Below, in pieces: positions 37,425 through 46,885 of a stretch of 64,000 nucleotides of DNA. The first letter of the stretch is position 1. Every line of letters begins with the position of its first letter. Source of the stretch: Cognatiluteimonas weifangensis (GTDB taxonomy: Bacteria; Pseudomonadota; Gammaproteobacteria; Xanthomonadales; Xanthomonadaceae); the NCBI RefSeq assembly GCF_003416885.1, contig NZ_QVPD01000001.1:309813-373812 (forward strand). Reading direction: 5' to 3'. The translations under genes and the position numbers were made by a program. Under the pieces are notes generated by a model. The model searched no databases and was not told where the DNA came from. It saw only the letters and a list, made by a program, of their open reading frames with translations.

Positions 37425-39647
37425 TTGACCACGATGTTGTCCGACGCCGCCGGGCGCGCGCATCGCCGCTTCCTGTTCGGACTGGCCCTGCTCACCCTGT
37501 TCGCGTGGCTGCTGCGCGAGTATTTCGTGCTGGCCACCGTGGTCGAGGCGCCGATCCGCGGCGACGTGCGCGACTACGTCGCCTACGCATGGAACCTGCT
37601 GCACCACGGCGTGTTTTCCAAGGCATGGCCGACGGACACGGCTGCGGTGCCGACGCCGGACGGTTTCCGCGGCCCGGGCTATCCGTTGTTCATCGCCGCG
37701 GCGATGGCCTTGAAGTCGCGACCCGACGACTGGTACGCGCTGCTGCTGCACGCGCAGGCGCTGCTCGGCGCGCTCACCGTCACCGGCACCGTGCTGCTGG
37801 CGCGGCGCTGGCTTGCCTCGGGCTGGGCACTGCTCGCGGGCGTGTTGCTGGCGCTGTGGCCGCACCACATCGCCGCCACCGGCGCCCTGCTCTCGGAAGT
37901 CGTGCTCGGCGCCACGCTGGTGTTCGCGCTGCTGTGCACGGCGCACGCCTTCGATCGGCCCGGCGCCCGCCGCTGGATACTCGCCGCCGGCGCACTGTTC
38001 GGCTACGCCTGGCTGGTCAACCCGCTGGTGCTGTTCCTGCCGTTCGCACTGGCGGCACTGCTGTGGCGCGGGCAGCGCGGCCACGCGGCGGCGTGGCTGC
38101 TGGCCGTCTTCCTGCTACCGGTGGCGGCCTGGGGCATCCGCGGCAGCACGCTGGCCGACGGCGGCAGCGGCGACCGCGCCAAGGTCAATCTGGTGCAGGG
38201 GGCGTGGCCGCAGTACCACGCGGCATGGAACACCAGCAGCCGCAATCCGATCTCGCGCCGGATCATGCAGGCGATCGACCGCGAGGAACGCCTGCTCAAG
38301 GCCGACACCGTCGCCGGCCTGCGCGAGATCGGCACCCGCATGGGCGAGGATCCCGGCTACTACGCCCGCTGGTACCTGCTGCAGAAACCGTGGCTGCTGT
38401 GGGACTGGGACATTCGCGTCGGCGCCGGCGGCGTGTACTTCCACCGGGTCAGCCACTCGCCGCTGGATACCCATCCGATCCTGCGCGCCAGCACCGGCTT
38501 GCTGCACCGGCTCAATCCGCTGCTGTTCGCGCTGTCGCTCATGGCGTCGCTGGCACTGGTCGTCGGTGCCTGGCGCCGCCGCCCCTGGGCGCCGCCGGCC
38601 GCCACGATCGCCGCGCTGCTGTTCCTGTACGTCACCGCGATGCATGCGCTGCTGCAGGCCGAGCCGCGCTATTCCATCCCTTATCGCCCGTTCGAACTGC
38701 TGCTGGCCACCGGCGCGCTGGCCGCAATCGCGGGAGCGGCGCGCAGGCGCTGGCCTGCACGGATCTCGTCCGCGTCCGCATCCACGGCCGCATCCGCGCC
38801 CTCTTCAACCCCAATGTCGGCATCCGACGTGCCTGCGCCCACCGGGATGACGCGCTGGCGCGCAGCCGGCATCCACCTGCTGATCAGCCTGCTGGTGCTG
38901 AGCCTGGCCGCGGCGCTGGCAATCGCGCTGTGGTACCCGCCGTCGCTGTTCCATGTCTCCGGCGTGGACCGTTTGCTGCTGCTCCTGGCGGCCATCGACC
39001 TCACCGTCGGGCCGCTGCTGACCCTGCTCGTCTACCGCCACGGCAAGCGCGGCATGCGCTTCGACCTCACCGTGATCGCACTGCTGCAGGCCGCGTTCTT
39101 CGCCTACGGCGCGCACGTGTTCTTCCAGAGCCGCCCGGTGTTCCTGGTCGGCAATGTCGACCGTTTCGAGCTGGTATTCGCCAACCAGATCGCGCCTGCC
39201 GACTGGGCACGCGCGCGGCCACCCTACAACCACCCCGGCTATGGCCGGCCGCGACTGGTCGGCGTCGCGATGCCGACCGAACCGCAGGCGCGCAACGCCT
39301 TGCTGTTCGAAGAACTGTCGGGCCACCTGGCGGTGCAGCAACCGCGGCTGTACCGCGATTACGCAGCGGTAGCGCCGCAGCTGCACCGGCGCGCCCACTC
39401 GCTGGATGCCGCGTTGCGCAGCAGCCCACTGGCCAAAGCCCGGCTGCAGGCCGCGCTGCGGCGGCTCGACCTGCCGGCCGCGGCGGTCCGCTGGCTGCCG
39501 CTGGATTCCAGCCGCGGCAGCGCCGTGCAACTGGTCGCCGCCGCCGACGCCCGGCCGCTGGCCACGGTGGCGCTGGACCCCTGGACGCTGCTGGCGGCCA
39601 CCGGCCAGCCGGGTCACCCATCGCGAAGCGACGCTCGACGTCACTAA
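37425..39647 (+). CDS. PMT/ArnT-like glycosyltransferase fused to TfpX/TfpZ pilin accessory domain
   Basis: 740 aa in one uninterrupted frame. Residues 1 to about 440 form a multi-pass GT39/GT83-type enzyme with the typical acidic loop (GDVRDY) and RGPGYPLF, expected to use a polyprenyl-phosphate sugar. A Ser/Ala/Thr-rich linker (about 441-474) precedes residues 475-740, which match TfpX/TfpZ pilin accessory proteins (VSGVDRLLLLLAAIDLTVGP; SRPVFLVGNVDRFELV). Those are normally separate proteins of about 250 aa encoded beside pilA and needed for pilin assembly. Internal ATGs (38814, 38847) lack an SD, so fusion is favoured. It starts 13 bp after pilR and ends in a terminator just before pilA. 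Confidence 0.82.
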   Translation: MTTMLSDAAGRAHRRFLFGLALLTLFAWLLREYFVLATVVEAPIRGDVRDYVAYAWNLLHHGVFSKAWPTDTAAVPTPDGFRGPGYPLFIAAAMALKSRPDDWYALLLHAQALLGALTVTGTVLLARRWLASGWALLAGVLLALWPHHIAATGALLSEVVLGATLVFALLCTAHAFDRPGARRWILAAGALFGYAWLVNPLVLFLPFALAALLWRGQRGHAAAWLLAVFLLPVAAWGIRGSTLADGGSGDRAKVNLVQGAWPQYHAAWNTSSRNPISRRIMQAIDREERLLKADTVAGLREIGTRMGEDPGYYARWYLLQKPWLLWDWDIRVGAGGVYFHRVSHSPLDTHPILRASTGLLHRLNPLLFALSLMASLALVVGAWRRRPWAPPAATIAALLFLYVTAMHALLQAEPRYSIPYRPFELLLATGALAAIAGAARRRWPARISSASASTAASAPSSTPMSASDVPAPTGMTRWRAAGIHLLISLLVLSLAAALAIALWYPPSLFHVSGVDRLLLLLAAIDLTVGPLLTLLVYRHGKRGMRFDLTVIALLQAAFFAYGAHVFFQSRPVFLVGNVDRFELVFANQIAPADWARARPPYNHPGYGRPRLVGVAMPTEPQARNALLFEELSGHLAVQQPRLYRDYAAVAPQLHRRAHSLDAALRSSPLAKARLQAALRRLDLPAAAVRWLPLDSSRGSAVQLVAAADARPLATVALDPWTLLAATGQPGHPSRSDARRH

Positions 39648-39660
39648 TTGACGTTTTTTT
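39637..39660 (+). terminator. Terminator between the fusion gene and pilA
   Basis: Stem ACGTCA (39638-39643) with TGACGT (39649-39654), 5-nt loop, followed by a run of seven T ending at 39660. It overlaps the fusion gene's stop codon and insulates pilA. Confidence 0.75.
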
Positions 39661-39738
39661 GCATGGCGCCCCGGAACCCTCGGTTTGGAACCGTGACTGG
39701 GGTCCGATGCCCTTGTCCAGAAGCCAATCCTGGCCTGA

Positions 39739-39755
39739 TTGGCACGCGACCTGCG
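39739..39755 (+). promoter_or_regulatory. Sigma-54 promoter of pilA
   Basis: TTGGCACGCGACCTGCG: invariant GG (39741-39742) and GC (39753-39754) with the required 10-nt separation, 100 bp upstream of the pilA start. It fits activation by PilR encoded upstream. Confidence 0.9.
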
Positions 39756-39854
39756 TATGCTGTCCGTGCACGTGCATCGTTGCACGGCTCCCGACGGACC
39801 GGAGCAGCCGGCACGCGGGGCACGTGAAGTTCACCACTCCTAGGGGATACACCC

Positions 39855-40328
39855 ATGAACATGAAGAAGTTGCAGCAAGGCTTCACCCTGATCGAACTGA
39901 TGATCGTGATCGCGATCCTCGGCATCCTGATGGCCATCGCCATCCCGGCCTACCAGGACTACACCGTCCGCACCAAGGTGTCGGAAGGCATCAACCTGGC
40001 CGCCTCGGCCAAGCTGGCGGTTTCGGAAACCTACCAGTCCGAAGGCACTTTGCCCGACAGCAATGGCGAGGCTGGCTTGGCTGCTGACACCGAAATCGTC
40101 GGCAACGACGTTGGTTCGGTTTGCGTAGGCACTACTGGCTGCGCCGACGCCGCTTCCGCCGCTGGCATCATCAAGATTCACTACACCAGCTCCGAGGACA
40201 AGATCGACGGCGAGAGCCTCGGCCTGTCCCCGGTGACCACCTCGGGCGAAGGTTCGATCACCTGGATCTGCGGCAACCCCGCCGACACCACGGTCGACGC
40301 CCGCTTCCGTCCGGGCAGCTGCCGCTGA
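39855..40328 (+). CDS. pilA: Type IVa major pilin
   Basis: 157 aa prepilin. The leader ends in QQG before FTLIELM, giving PilD cleavage after Gly9 and an N-methyl-Phe. Glu5 of the mature form is present, followed by the hydrophobic assembly helix. Four cysteines include a probable C-terminal disulfide loop (WICGN ... GSCR). AGGGG lies 8 nt before ATG 39855. Flanked by terminators on both sides and driven by a sigma-54 promoter, so it is monocistronic. GC and codon use are milder than in the flanks, as expected for a highly expressed gene. Confidence 0.97.
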   Translation: MNMKKLQQGFTLIELMIVIAILGILMAIAIPAYQDYTVRTKVSEGINLAASAKLAVSETYQSEGTLPDSNGEAGLAADTEIVGNDVGSVCVGTTGCADAASAAGIIKIHYTSSEDKIDGESLGLSPVTTSGEGSITWICGNPADTTVDARFRPGSCR

Positions 40329-40353
40329 TCCGCAGCAGCGACAAGCGTCATCC

Positions 40354-40386
40354 GAGGGCCGCGCAAGCGGCCCTCTCTTTTTTATT
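40354..40386 (+). terminator. Intrinsic terminator of pilA
   Basis: Perfect 9-bp stem GAGGGCCGC / GCGGCCCTC with a GCAA tetraloop, then TCTTTTTTATT. Confidence 0.93.
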
Positions 40387-40434
40387 CGCGCGTCCCGGCT
40401 GGCAGGCGCCCGATGGCTGTGACAGTCTGGCGCG

Positions 40435-42462
40435 ATGACGGCCACCACTCGCTCTCCACTGCCGGCGTTCGCCCTGGTCGCGCTGCTGCTGGCACTGACG
40501 GCCGCGGCCTACTGGCCGGGGCTGAAAGGCGGGTTTCTGTTCGATGACCGGATCAACCTCGATGCGCTCGGTGATTACGGTGGCGTGCGCAACCTGGACA
40601 CGCTCCTCTATTTCCTGACATCAGGCGAGGGCGATCCCACCGGACGCCCGGTAGCGCAGCTGAGCTTCCTGCTCGACGCGCGCGATTGGCCGGCCGATCC
40701 GTTCCCGTTCAAGCGCAGCAACCTGCTGCTGCACCTGCTCAATGGCGGCCTGCTGTTCTGGCTGCTGCGGCGGCTGGAAGCCTTGTTGCCGCGATCGCAG
40801 GAGGGCGGCCAAGGCCGGCAGTCCCCGGTCGCCCTGCTCGGCGCCACGCTGTGGCTGGCGCATCCACTGTGGGTGTCCACCACGCTGTACATCGTGCAGC
40901 GGCAGGCGATGCTGGCGGCCACGTTCTGCCTGCTTGGCCTGCTCGCCTGGGATCGCAGTTACCGGCTATGGCGCGACGGCCGCCGTCTGCACGGCTGGGC
41001 GTGGGCGGCGGTCGGCGTCGGCGGCGCGACCTTGCTGGCGGGGCTAAGCAAGGCCAACGGCTTCCTGACCCCGTTGCTGACCCTGATGGCCTGGTGGGTG
41101 CTGTACCTGCCGCAGACCGCGATGCTGCCGGTGCCGTGCAGGCGGGCGCTGCGTCGCGACGCCTGGCTGCTGCTCGGCCTGCCGTCGCTGGCCTTGCTCG
41201 GCTACCTGCTGCTGCAGGTCCCGGCCGCGATCCGGCGCTGTCTGGCGATCCGTGATTTCACCCTGGGCGAACGCCTGCTCAGCCAGCCCCGCGCGCTGAT
41301 GGAATACCTGGGCCTGCTGGCGGTGCCGCGCGAAGGCAGTGGCGGCGTGTTCAACGACGGCTTCGCGGCATCGCACAGCCTGCTCGACCCCTGGACGACG
41401 CTGCCTGCGCTGCTGGCGATCCTCGCCCTAGTCGTGATCGGATTTGCCGTCCGCACGCGCTGGCCGCGGCTGTCGGCGGCGCTGCTGTTCTTCCTCGCCG
41501 GGCACCTGGTGGAAAGCGGACCGGTGCCACTGGAGTTGTACTTCGAGCACCGTAACTACCTGCCCGCGTTGTTGCTGTTCTGGCCGCTGGCGCACGCCCT
41601 GCTGGCGCCGGGACCAGCACGGCACGCGCGACTGGCCCTGGCAGTGGCGCTACCCGCCATCCTGCTGGGGCTGACCTGGCAGCGAGCCGTGCTCTGGGGC
41701 GATCCTCCGCTGCAAGCTATGGTCTGGGCACAACGCAATCCGGATTCCGCGCGCGCGCAGGGTTACGCCGCAAATATCCTCGCCGCACAGGGCCGCACCG
41801 CCGAAGCCAGCCAGCTGTTGCAGCGCGCGCAGCGACGTCTGCCCGGGCAGAGCATCATTGCGCTCAACCGCATCGCCCAGGCCTGCGGCGCCAACACACT
41901 GTCGGCCGCCGACCTCGAGGCCGCCGAGCAGGCCTTGCGCGCGCAACGCATCTGGAACCAGGGCATGCTCGACTGGCTGGACCAACTCAACCGGGCCGTG
42001 CTTGCGGGGCGTTGCCCGGCACTCGGACTGCCTGGCTGGCAGCGATTGATCGATGCCGTAGCCGCCAACCCGGCATTCGCCCGTGCCCCGACCCGGCAAC
42101 AGGCGCTGTATCGCCTGCAAGGCCGCGCGGCGCTGGCCACGCACGACCCGGAAGCGGCACTGGCCGCATTCAACCGCGGCCTGGACCTGCAACCCAAGCC
42201 GCAAGTCGCACTGGCGCAGGCCGCCGACCTGGGCAATGCCGGCTACGAGGCTTGGGCGTTGCGGCACCTGGACCATTACCAAACCCTTGGCGTTCGCTAC
42301 GGCCCACGCCGGATCCGCTCCATGGCCGATGTGCATCGCTGGTTGCTGGTGCGGACTGGCTACTACAAGGAAGAGCTCGCCAGATTGCGGGCTGAGCTTT
42401 GCAAAAACTCTCTCACGGAAGGAACTACAGCCCCCGGCTGCAGCCGACATCCGCAGGAATGA
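40435..42462 (+). CDS. TMTC-like membrane glycosyltransferase with TPR tail
   Basis: 675 aa. About 10-12 membrane helices in residues 1-430 start with YWPGLKGGFLFDDR, the acidic first-loop motif seen in TMTC/PMT-type O-glycosyltransferases. The C-terminal 240 residues are TPR-like helices (ARAQGYAANILAAQGRTAEA). It sits directly behind pilA, where pilin oligosaccharyltransferases (TfpO, TfpW, PglL types) are usually found, though it is not an obvious Wzy_C protein. Proposed role: O-glycosylation of pilin. ATG 40435 has no strong SD. Its end overlaps the flippase start (ATGA). Confidence 0.72.
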   Translation: MTATTRSPLPAFALVALLLALTAAAYWPGLKGGFLFDDRINLDALGDYGGVRNLDTLLYFLTSGEGDPTGRPVAQLSFLLDARDWPADPFPFKRSNLLLHLLNGGLLFWLLRRLEALLPRSQEGGQGRQSPVALLGATLWLAHPLWVSTTLYIVQRQAMLAATFCLLGLLAWDRSYRLWRDGRRLHGWAWAAVGVGGATLLAGLSKANGFLTPLLTLMAWWVLYLPQTAMLPVPCRRALRRDAWLLLGLPSLALLGYLLLQVPAAIRRCLAIRDFTLGERLLSQPRALMEYLGLLAVPREGSGGVFNDGFAASHSLLDPWTTLPALLAILALVVIGFAVRTRWPRLSAALLFFLAGHLVESGPVPLELYFEHRNYLPALLLFWPLAHALLAPGPARHARLALAVALPAILLGLTWQRAVLWGDPPLQAMVWAQRNPDSARAQGYAANILAAQGRTAEASQLLQRAQRRLPGQSIIALNRIAQACGANTLSAADLEAAEQALRAQRIWNQGMLDWLDQLNRAVLAGRCPALGLPGWQRLIDAVAANPAFARAPTRQQALYRLQGRAALATHDPEAALAAFNRGLDLQPKPQVALAQAADLGNAGYEAWALRHLDHYQTLGVRYGPRRIRSMADVHRWLLVRTGYYKEELARLRAELCKNSLTEGTTAPGCSRHPQE

Positions 42463-43775
42463 ATCCGTTGCCCACACTCCAGTCGTTCTTCAATTCCGCA
42501 CTTCGCAGACTCCAGATGGAGGTGAAGCAAGGGCAGATCCTGCGTTCCACCTTCGAAATGGTGGCATTGAAGATCGGCGGAATCCTTTTGGCACTCATGG
42601 GCAGCGTCTTCTACGCACGCGTCCTCGGGCCAGACGGCTATGGTCTCTACTCATTCGTGCTGGCGACAGTTGCCATCGTCACCATCCCCGCAAGCCTCGG
42701 TTTACCCAACTACCTCATACGCGAAGGAGCAAAAACGGTCGGCAGCCTCGGATGGATGATACGTTGGGCGGATCGGCATATTGTTTTCTCCGGGCTTGCG
42801 ATGGCGGCAATCCTGCTATTGGCGTTGGTATTGCCGGTTCCGGAAAAGACACGCTGGCTGTTCGTTCTTGCATCCCCCTTGCCCCTGCTCAACAATTTAT
42901 CGGCCGTACGAACCTCCCTGCTCCAGGCCAGATCGCTCATCATCACGAGCCAATGGCCGCAACTGCTACTGTCTCCCATTATCACGCTGACGGTACTCGG
43001 TGCATTCTGGCTGGTTTCCGGATCGCTGGCGCCAGAGCACCTTGTGGCGATGGTCACCGTCACGGCTGCAATTATTTTCGTACTGAAAAGCCACCAGGCT
43101 GGCCGGATCGCCGGAACGCATCCGCCCGAATCCGGTCACTCTCCGCTCTCAATCCTGACTTCCCTGCCGCTGATGTGGTTGGCCACCCTCTACCTGCTGA
43201 ACAGCAGAATCGACCTGCTGATTGTTACGAAGCTGAGCGGCGAGCATGAGGCCGGACTCTACGCGATTGGTGCCCGGACGGCCGAACTGATCACGCTAAT
43301 CTCCGCAGCTGCAAATATGCACCTCGCGCCCAAGATTGCCCGTCTCTACCACCGCGGCGAAACCGACAATCTCCAACGTTTATTGAGAAAGACAGCTGCC
43401 AGGTACCTGGTCGCGACCAGTCCGCTGGTGATCTTGTTTCTGGCCTTTGGGAAGCCGATCATCGTCGCTCTTTACGGCATCGCCTATTCCGGAAGCACCG
43501 ACAGCCTGCAGATCCTTGCCTGCGCCCAGTTCGGTTTTCTCATTTTCGGATCCGTGGGCACGATACTCATCATGACGGACAACATCCGACACTGTCTCAG
43601 GGGTATAGGAATCGCGGTTGCAGCGAACATCGTCCTCAATCTGGCACTCGTTCCGGAACATGGCGCAACGGGAGCGGCTGTCGCCACGGGAATCAGTCTG
43701 GTGCTCGGCCAAGGACTATTGTGGCTGTCGATAAGGAAATATACGGGACTTCGCTCCAGCGCAATGGGCTTTTGA
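42459..43775 (+). CDS. Wzx-type oligosaccharide flippase
   Basis: 438 aa with about 12-14 membrane helices of the MATE/polysaccharide-transport type (early segment GSVFYARVLGPDGYGLYSF). It should flip lipid-linked oligosaccharide to the periplasm. ATG 42459 overlaps the previous stop by 4 nt; an upstream in-frame ATG at 42399 is possible but lies inside the previous gene. GC drops visibly from here on, to roughly 50-57 percent in sampled lines. Confidence 0.85.
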   Translation: MNPLPTLQSFFNSALRRLQMEVKQGQILRSTFEMVALKIGGILLALMGSVFYARVLGPDGYGLYSFVLATVAIVTIPASLGLPNYLIREGAKTVGSLGWMIRWADRHIVFSGLAMAAILLLALVLPVPEKTRWLFVLASPLPLLNNLSAVRTSLLQARSLIITSQWPQLLLSPIITLTVLGAFWLVSGSLAPEHLVAMVTVTAAIIFVLKSHQAGRIAGTHPPESGHSPLSILTSLPLMWLATLYLLNSRIDLLIVTKLSGEHEAGLYAIGARTAELITLISAAANMHLAPKIARLYHRGETDNLQRLLRKTAARYLVATSPLVILFLAFGKPIIVALYGIAYSGSTDSLQILACAQFGFLIFGSVGTILIMTDNIRHCLRGIGIAVAANIVLNLALVPEHGATGAAVATGISLVLGQGLLWLSIRKYTGLRSSAMGF

Positions 43776-43776
43776 A

Positions 43777-45018
43777 ATGGCGGACAAGATGCAAGGACCA
43801 CGATCCATCTCTATGCGCAACATGGCAGGCAAGGCGTTGAAGCATGCTAAACGCACCTGGCGCCTTTCTACCAGTCGCCCCATCGCGTTGGACAAGATAC
43901 TCTGCGGCGGGGAGCACGGGATGGACGGGCTCCAGTTTTCGCGACACACGGACGATGCCACTCGTACTTCGACTCAGGTAGCCCACTCCCCACATTCCAG
44001 GCTCCTCAGGCAATACATCGAGATCGGTGAGCGCCTGTTCGACGCCGGCACCTTCGAGCAAACCGACTACTACACGAATGCCGTCCGCTGCATCGACATG
44101 TTCGGACGCTACTTCAATGCCAAGGATGCAGGCGGAATCCTGCCAATAGCGCGTAACCTGGTGGCGCTTTACCGGGGCGCTGAAATCCGAAAAGGCCAGG
44201 CATCACACGCTTTTTCCCGGCCCAACGATCCCATCATCGTTTATCCCATACAGCATTCCGATTGCTACCAACTGAGCGATGGCAACCATCGCGTCGCAGT
44301 AGCCTGTGCCCGCGGCTACAAGCGGATCCGCGCATATGTGAGAAACAGGCCGCAGACAACCACATTGCAGCAATACCTTCTGGACGTGAGCTGGAACGTT
44401 AATAGACGGGAGTTATACCAGCCCATTTCCAGCCCCGAACTTTCGCAGTGGCGACTGGTGAGAAAGTGCAGTGACCGTCTGGAAATGATGATGAGGCACC
44501 TGACTCCCCTCAGGCTGGAAGAAGGGTCCACTTACCTCGACATCGCCTGCAACTACGGCTGGTTCGTCAAGGAAATGCGAGATGCAGGATACGATGCATA
44601 CGGCATCGAAATCGACAAGTTCGCCAGAAAAATCGGCGTGCTCAAATATGGTTTACCAGTCAGCTCTCTACTTGCTGGCGAGGCGACGATTTTCTTGCGA
44701 GAAACTTCATCTCGTTACGATATTGTGAGCTGCCTTAGCCTGCTCCATCACTTCGTTCTAGGCGGAGACCCGGGCCTCGCCACCGAACTGCTCCGCCATC
44801 TCGACAGACTTACCAAACGCGTATTATTCATCGAACTCGGCGATGCAGATGAAGCTTGGTTCCGACGCAGGATGCCCGGCTGGACTCCCGCCCATATCCA
44901 TGACTGGCTCAGGGAGAACACAACGTTCAGCAGCATTGTCGCCTTGGGGAAAGACAGTGATCGCGCGCCCCCTTACGCCGGAAACTACGGGCGCACGCTT
45001 TTCGCCTGCACCAGATGA
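43777..45018 (+). CDS. ParB-like / SAM-dependent methyltransferase protein
   Basis: 413 aa. The middle part carries DGNHRVAVA (168-176), the DG-x-HR signature of ParB/sulfiredoxin-fold domains. The C-terminal domain is a class I methyltransferase with motif I YLDIACNYGWF (253-263) and an acidic ribose contact (YGIEID). It may methylate a sugar of the glycan; the use of the ParB-like part is unknown. It starts 1 nt after the flippase stop and overlaps the next gene by 4 nt. Low GC (about 50 percent) suggests transfer. Confidence 0.75.
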   Translation: MADKMQGPRSISMRNMAGKALKHAKRTWRLSTSRPIALDKILCGGEHGMDGLQFSRHTDDATRTSTQVAHSPHSRLLRQYIEIGERLFDAGTFEQTDYYTNAVRCIDMFGRYFNAKDAGGILPIARNLVALYRGAEIRKGQASHAFSRPNDPIIVYPIQHSDCYQLSDGNHRVAVACARGYKRIRAYVRNRPQTTTLQQYLLDVSWNVNRRELYQPISSPELSQWRLVRKCSDRLEMMMRHLTPLRLEEGSTYLDIACNYGWFVKEMRDAGYDAYGIEIDKFARKIGVLKYGLPVSSLLAGEATIFLRETSSRYDIVSCLSLLHHFVLGGDPGLATELLRHLDRLTKRVLFIELGDADEAWFRRRMPGWTPAHIHDWLRENTTFSSIVALGKDSDRAPPYAGNYGRTLFACTR

Positions 45019-46037
45019 ATTCAGGAATGAATGCAACTAGCAGCGCCGGCTCTTCACAGCGTACACATCGCAGTCATTCGGTGTCCCTTGTAGTCCCCGC
45101 GTACAACGACGAAAAATATCTCAGCGAAATGCTGCGAAGCGCACTCGCGCAAACTGTTCCTTTTGGGCAGATCACCGTGGTGGACGACGGATCCCAGCAC
45201 GACCTGACCCGGTTGATCGCATCAGATTTTCCAGCGAGTCCTATTTACTGCATCCGTCAGGACAACGCGGGGCTGGGCCCGGCACGAAACACGGGGATTT
45301 CCCTGAGCAAGTGCGAATACATTTTGTTCTGTGACGCTGATGACGTGTTGTCGGACGAACTGCTTGCGACCTTCAGTGAGACGCTAGAAAGCCATCCCGA
45401 AATAGATCTGTTTTGCTTTTCAGCCGATGTCTTTTCCGACGAGAACCACCCACTCGGCAACACATCACGCTATCACCGCATGGCCGACATGTACTTCCAG
45501 ACAGGGAAGGATGCCCTGCTCGACATGCTGCGCCGTCGGGAATTCATTTCCTCCTCCTGCCTCTACATCATGCGTCGCTCCGTCCTCGAGGGAAGAATTC
45601 CCCTGCGGTTCCAGGCAATGAAGCACGAAGACGAGCCGTTCACCCTGCAAGCGCTCCTCCGAAGCAAGGGCACGGTGTTTACGCGGAAAACCCTTTACCA
45701 CCGGCGGATGCGCAGTGGATCGATCATGACTTCCGCCCCCGACAGCACCAGTGTGGAAGGCTATTTCCGCGCGGCGCAGGCTTGGAGGGCCACGTCGATC
45801 GAGTTCGAGGCCAGTGATTCTCGATTGATACGGCGCCATGCCGACTCCCTGTACACCAGGGGCATCGAACGTGCGATCAAGGCCGGCCTCGACGAGCCTG
45901 ATATTCGCTCCATGGCCCGCAGGTTCTCTCCAGCCTACTTTCCTGCCATGAACAGGGATCTGTCATTGTCCCGAGCAAGCCCCCGGTTGGTAGCGGCCTT
46001 CTACCAGCTAACCGATCTTTGCAGGCGCCTGCTGTGA
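45015..46037 (+). CDS. GT2-family glycosyltransferase
   Basis: 340 aa. GT-A fold with SLVVPAYNDEKYL at the N-terminus, ITVVDDGS, and the DxD-type FCDADDVL. It adds a sugar from a nucleotide donor on the cytoplasmic face. The 20 or so residues before the domain are disordered; the ATG overlaps the upstream stop. Part of the low-GC block. Confidence 0.87.
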   Translation: MNSGMNATSSAGSSQRTHRSHSVSLVVPAYNDEKYLSEMLRSALAQTVPFGQITVVDDGSQHDLTRLIASDFPASPIYCIRQDNAGLGPARNTGISLSKCEYILFCDADDVLSDELLATFSETLESHPEIDLFCFSADVFSDENHPLGNTSRYHRMADMYFQTGKDALLDMLRRREFISSSCLYIMRRSVLEGRIPLRFQAMKHEDEPFTLQALLRSKGTVFTRKTLYHRRMRSGSIMTSAPDSTSVEGYFRAAQAWRATSIEFEASDSRLIRRHADSLYTRGIERAIKAGLDEPDIRSMARRFSPAYFPAMNRDLSLSRASPRLVAAFYQLTDLCRRLL

Positions 46038-46885
46038 GCCGCCCCACCGACACCGGGATCATGATCAGCATTTGTATCCCAACGAGGAACCGAGCGGGGT
46101 ACCTGGACCGCGCGCTGTCGTCGGTACTCGCCCAGGGGCGGACCGATATCGAGTTGATTGTCGTCGACGACGCTTCCGATGACGCGACGCCGACATTGCT
46201 GGATAAATTCAAGCCCCCCATTCCGTTCCGCTGGATCAGGCAACCGAAGCGTCTTGGGGGGAGTGCTTGCCGCAATCGTGCAATACGGGAATCGTGTGGA
46301 CGCTACGTCACCGGTCTCGACGACGACGACGAGATGCTTCCCGGTCGGTTGAACCGCTTACTGGACGCACTGCAGCCAGGTGACTCCTTCGTCTTTGCTT
46401 CTGATCTCATCGCAACGAGCGCAGTGAAGCATCTTCGTCTCGCTCCAGGGCGAGTGGATGCGGGCAGCATTCTCAAGCGAAACGTCGTGGGCAACCAGAT
46501 CCTAGCCGAACGCTCGAAGGTGCTTGCCTGCGGTGGTTACGACGAGTCCCTTCCGGCGGGGCAGGATTACGACTTGTGGATCAGGATGATCCTTGCCCAC
46601 GGACCCGCACGGGGCGTCCGACGGCCGCTGCAGCGCATCCACGCGCACGAGGACAGCACCCGCATCAGTCGATCCCCGACGCGCCGACGCGGCTACTGGA
46701 TGGTGTATCGAAAGCATCGCAAACACATGGACCCGGATTGCCGGCGCGCGCACCTGTACAACCTGCGCCGCGCGAACGGACACGCGACCCGGTTGCCTCG
46801 GGATCTCCGCTTCTTCGTCCCCGGCAACAGATTGCGGCTGTTGTGGCACGCCCTGCGTGACTGGTTGCAAGGCGCATCAGGGTAA
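46034..46885 (+). CDS. GT2-family glycosyltransferase
   Basis: 283 aa. N-terminal ISICIPTRNRAGYLDRALSS, LIVVDDASDD, and the metal-binding LDDDDEML. The GTG start at 46034 overlaps the previous stop by 4 nt; ATG 46061 is an alternative giving a typical GT2 start. The C-terminus is Arg-rich. Its TAA overlaps the next ATG by one base. Confidence 0.85.
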   Translation: MSRPTDTGIMISICIPTRNRAGYLDRALSSVLAQGRTDIELIVVDDASDDATPTLLDKFKPPIPFRWIRQPKRLGGSACRNRAIRESCGRYVTGLDDDDEMLPGRLNRLLDALQPGDSFVFASDLIATSAVKHLRLAPGRVDAGSILKRNVVGNQILAERSKVLACGGYDESLPAGQDYDLWIRMILAHGPARGVRRPLQRIHAHEDSTRISRSPTRRRGYWMVYRKHRKHMDPDCRRAHLYNLRRANGHATRLPRDLRFFVPGNRLRLLWHALRDWLQGASG

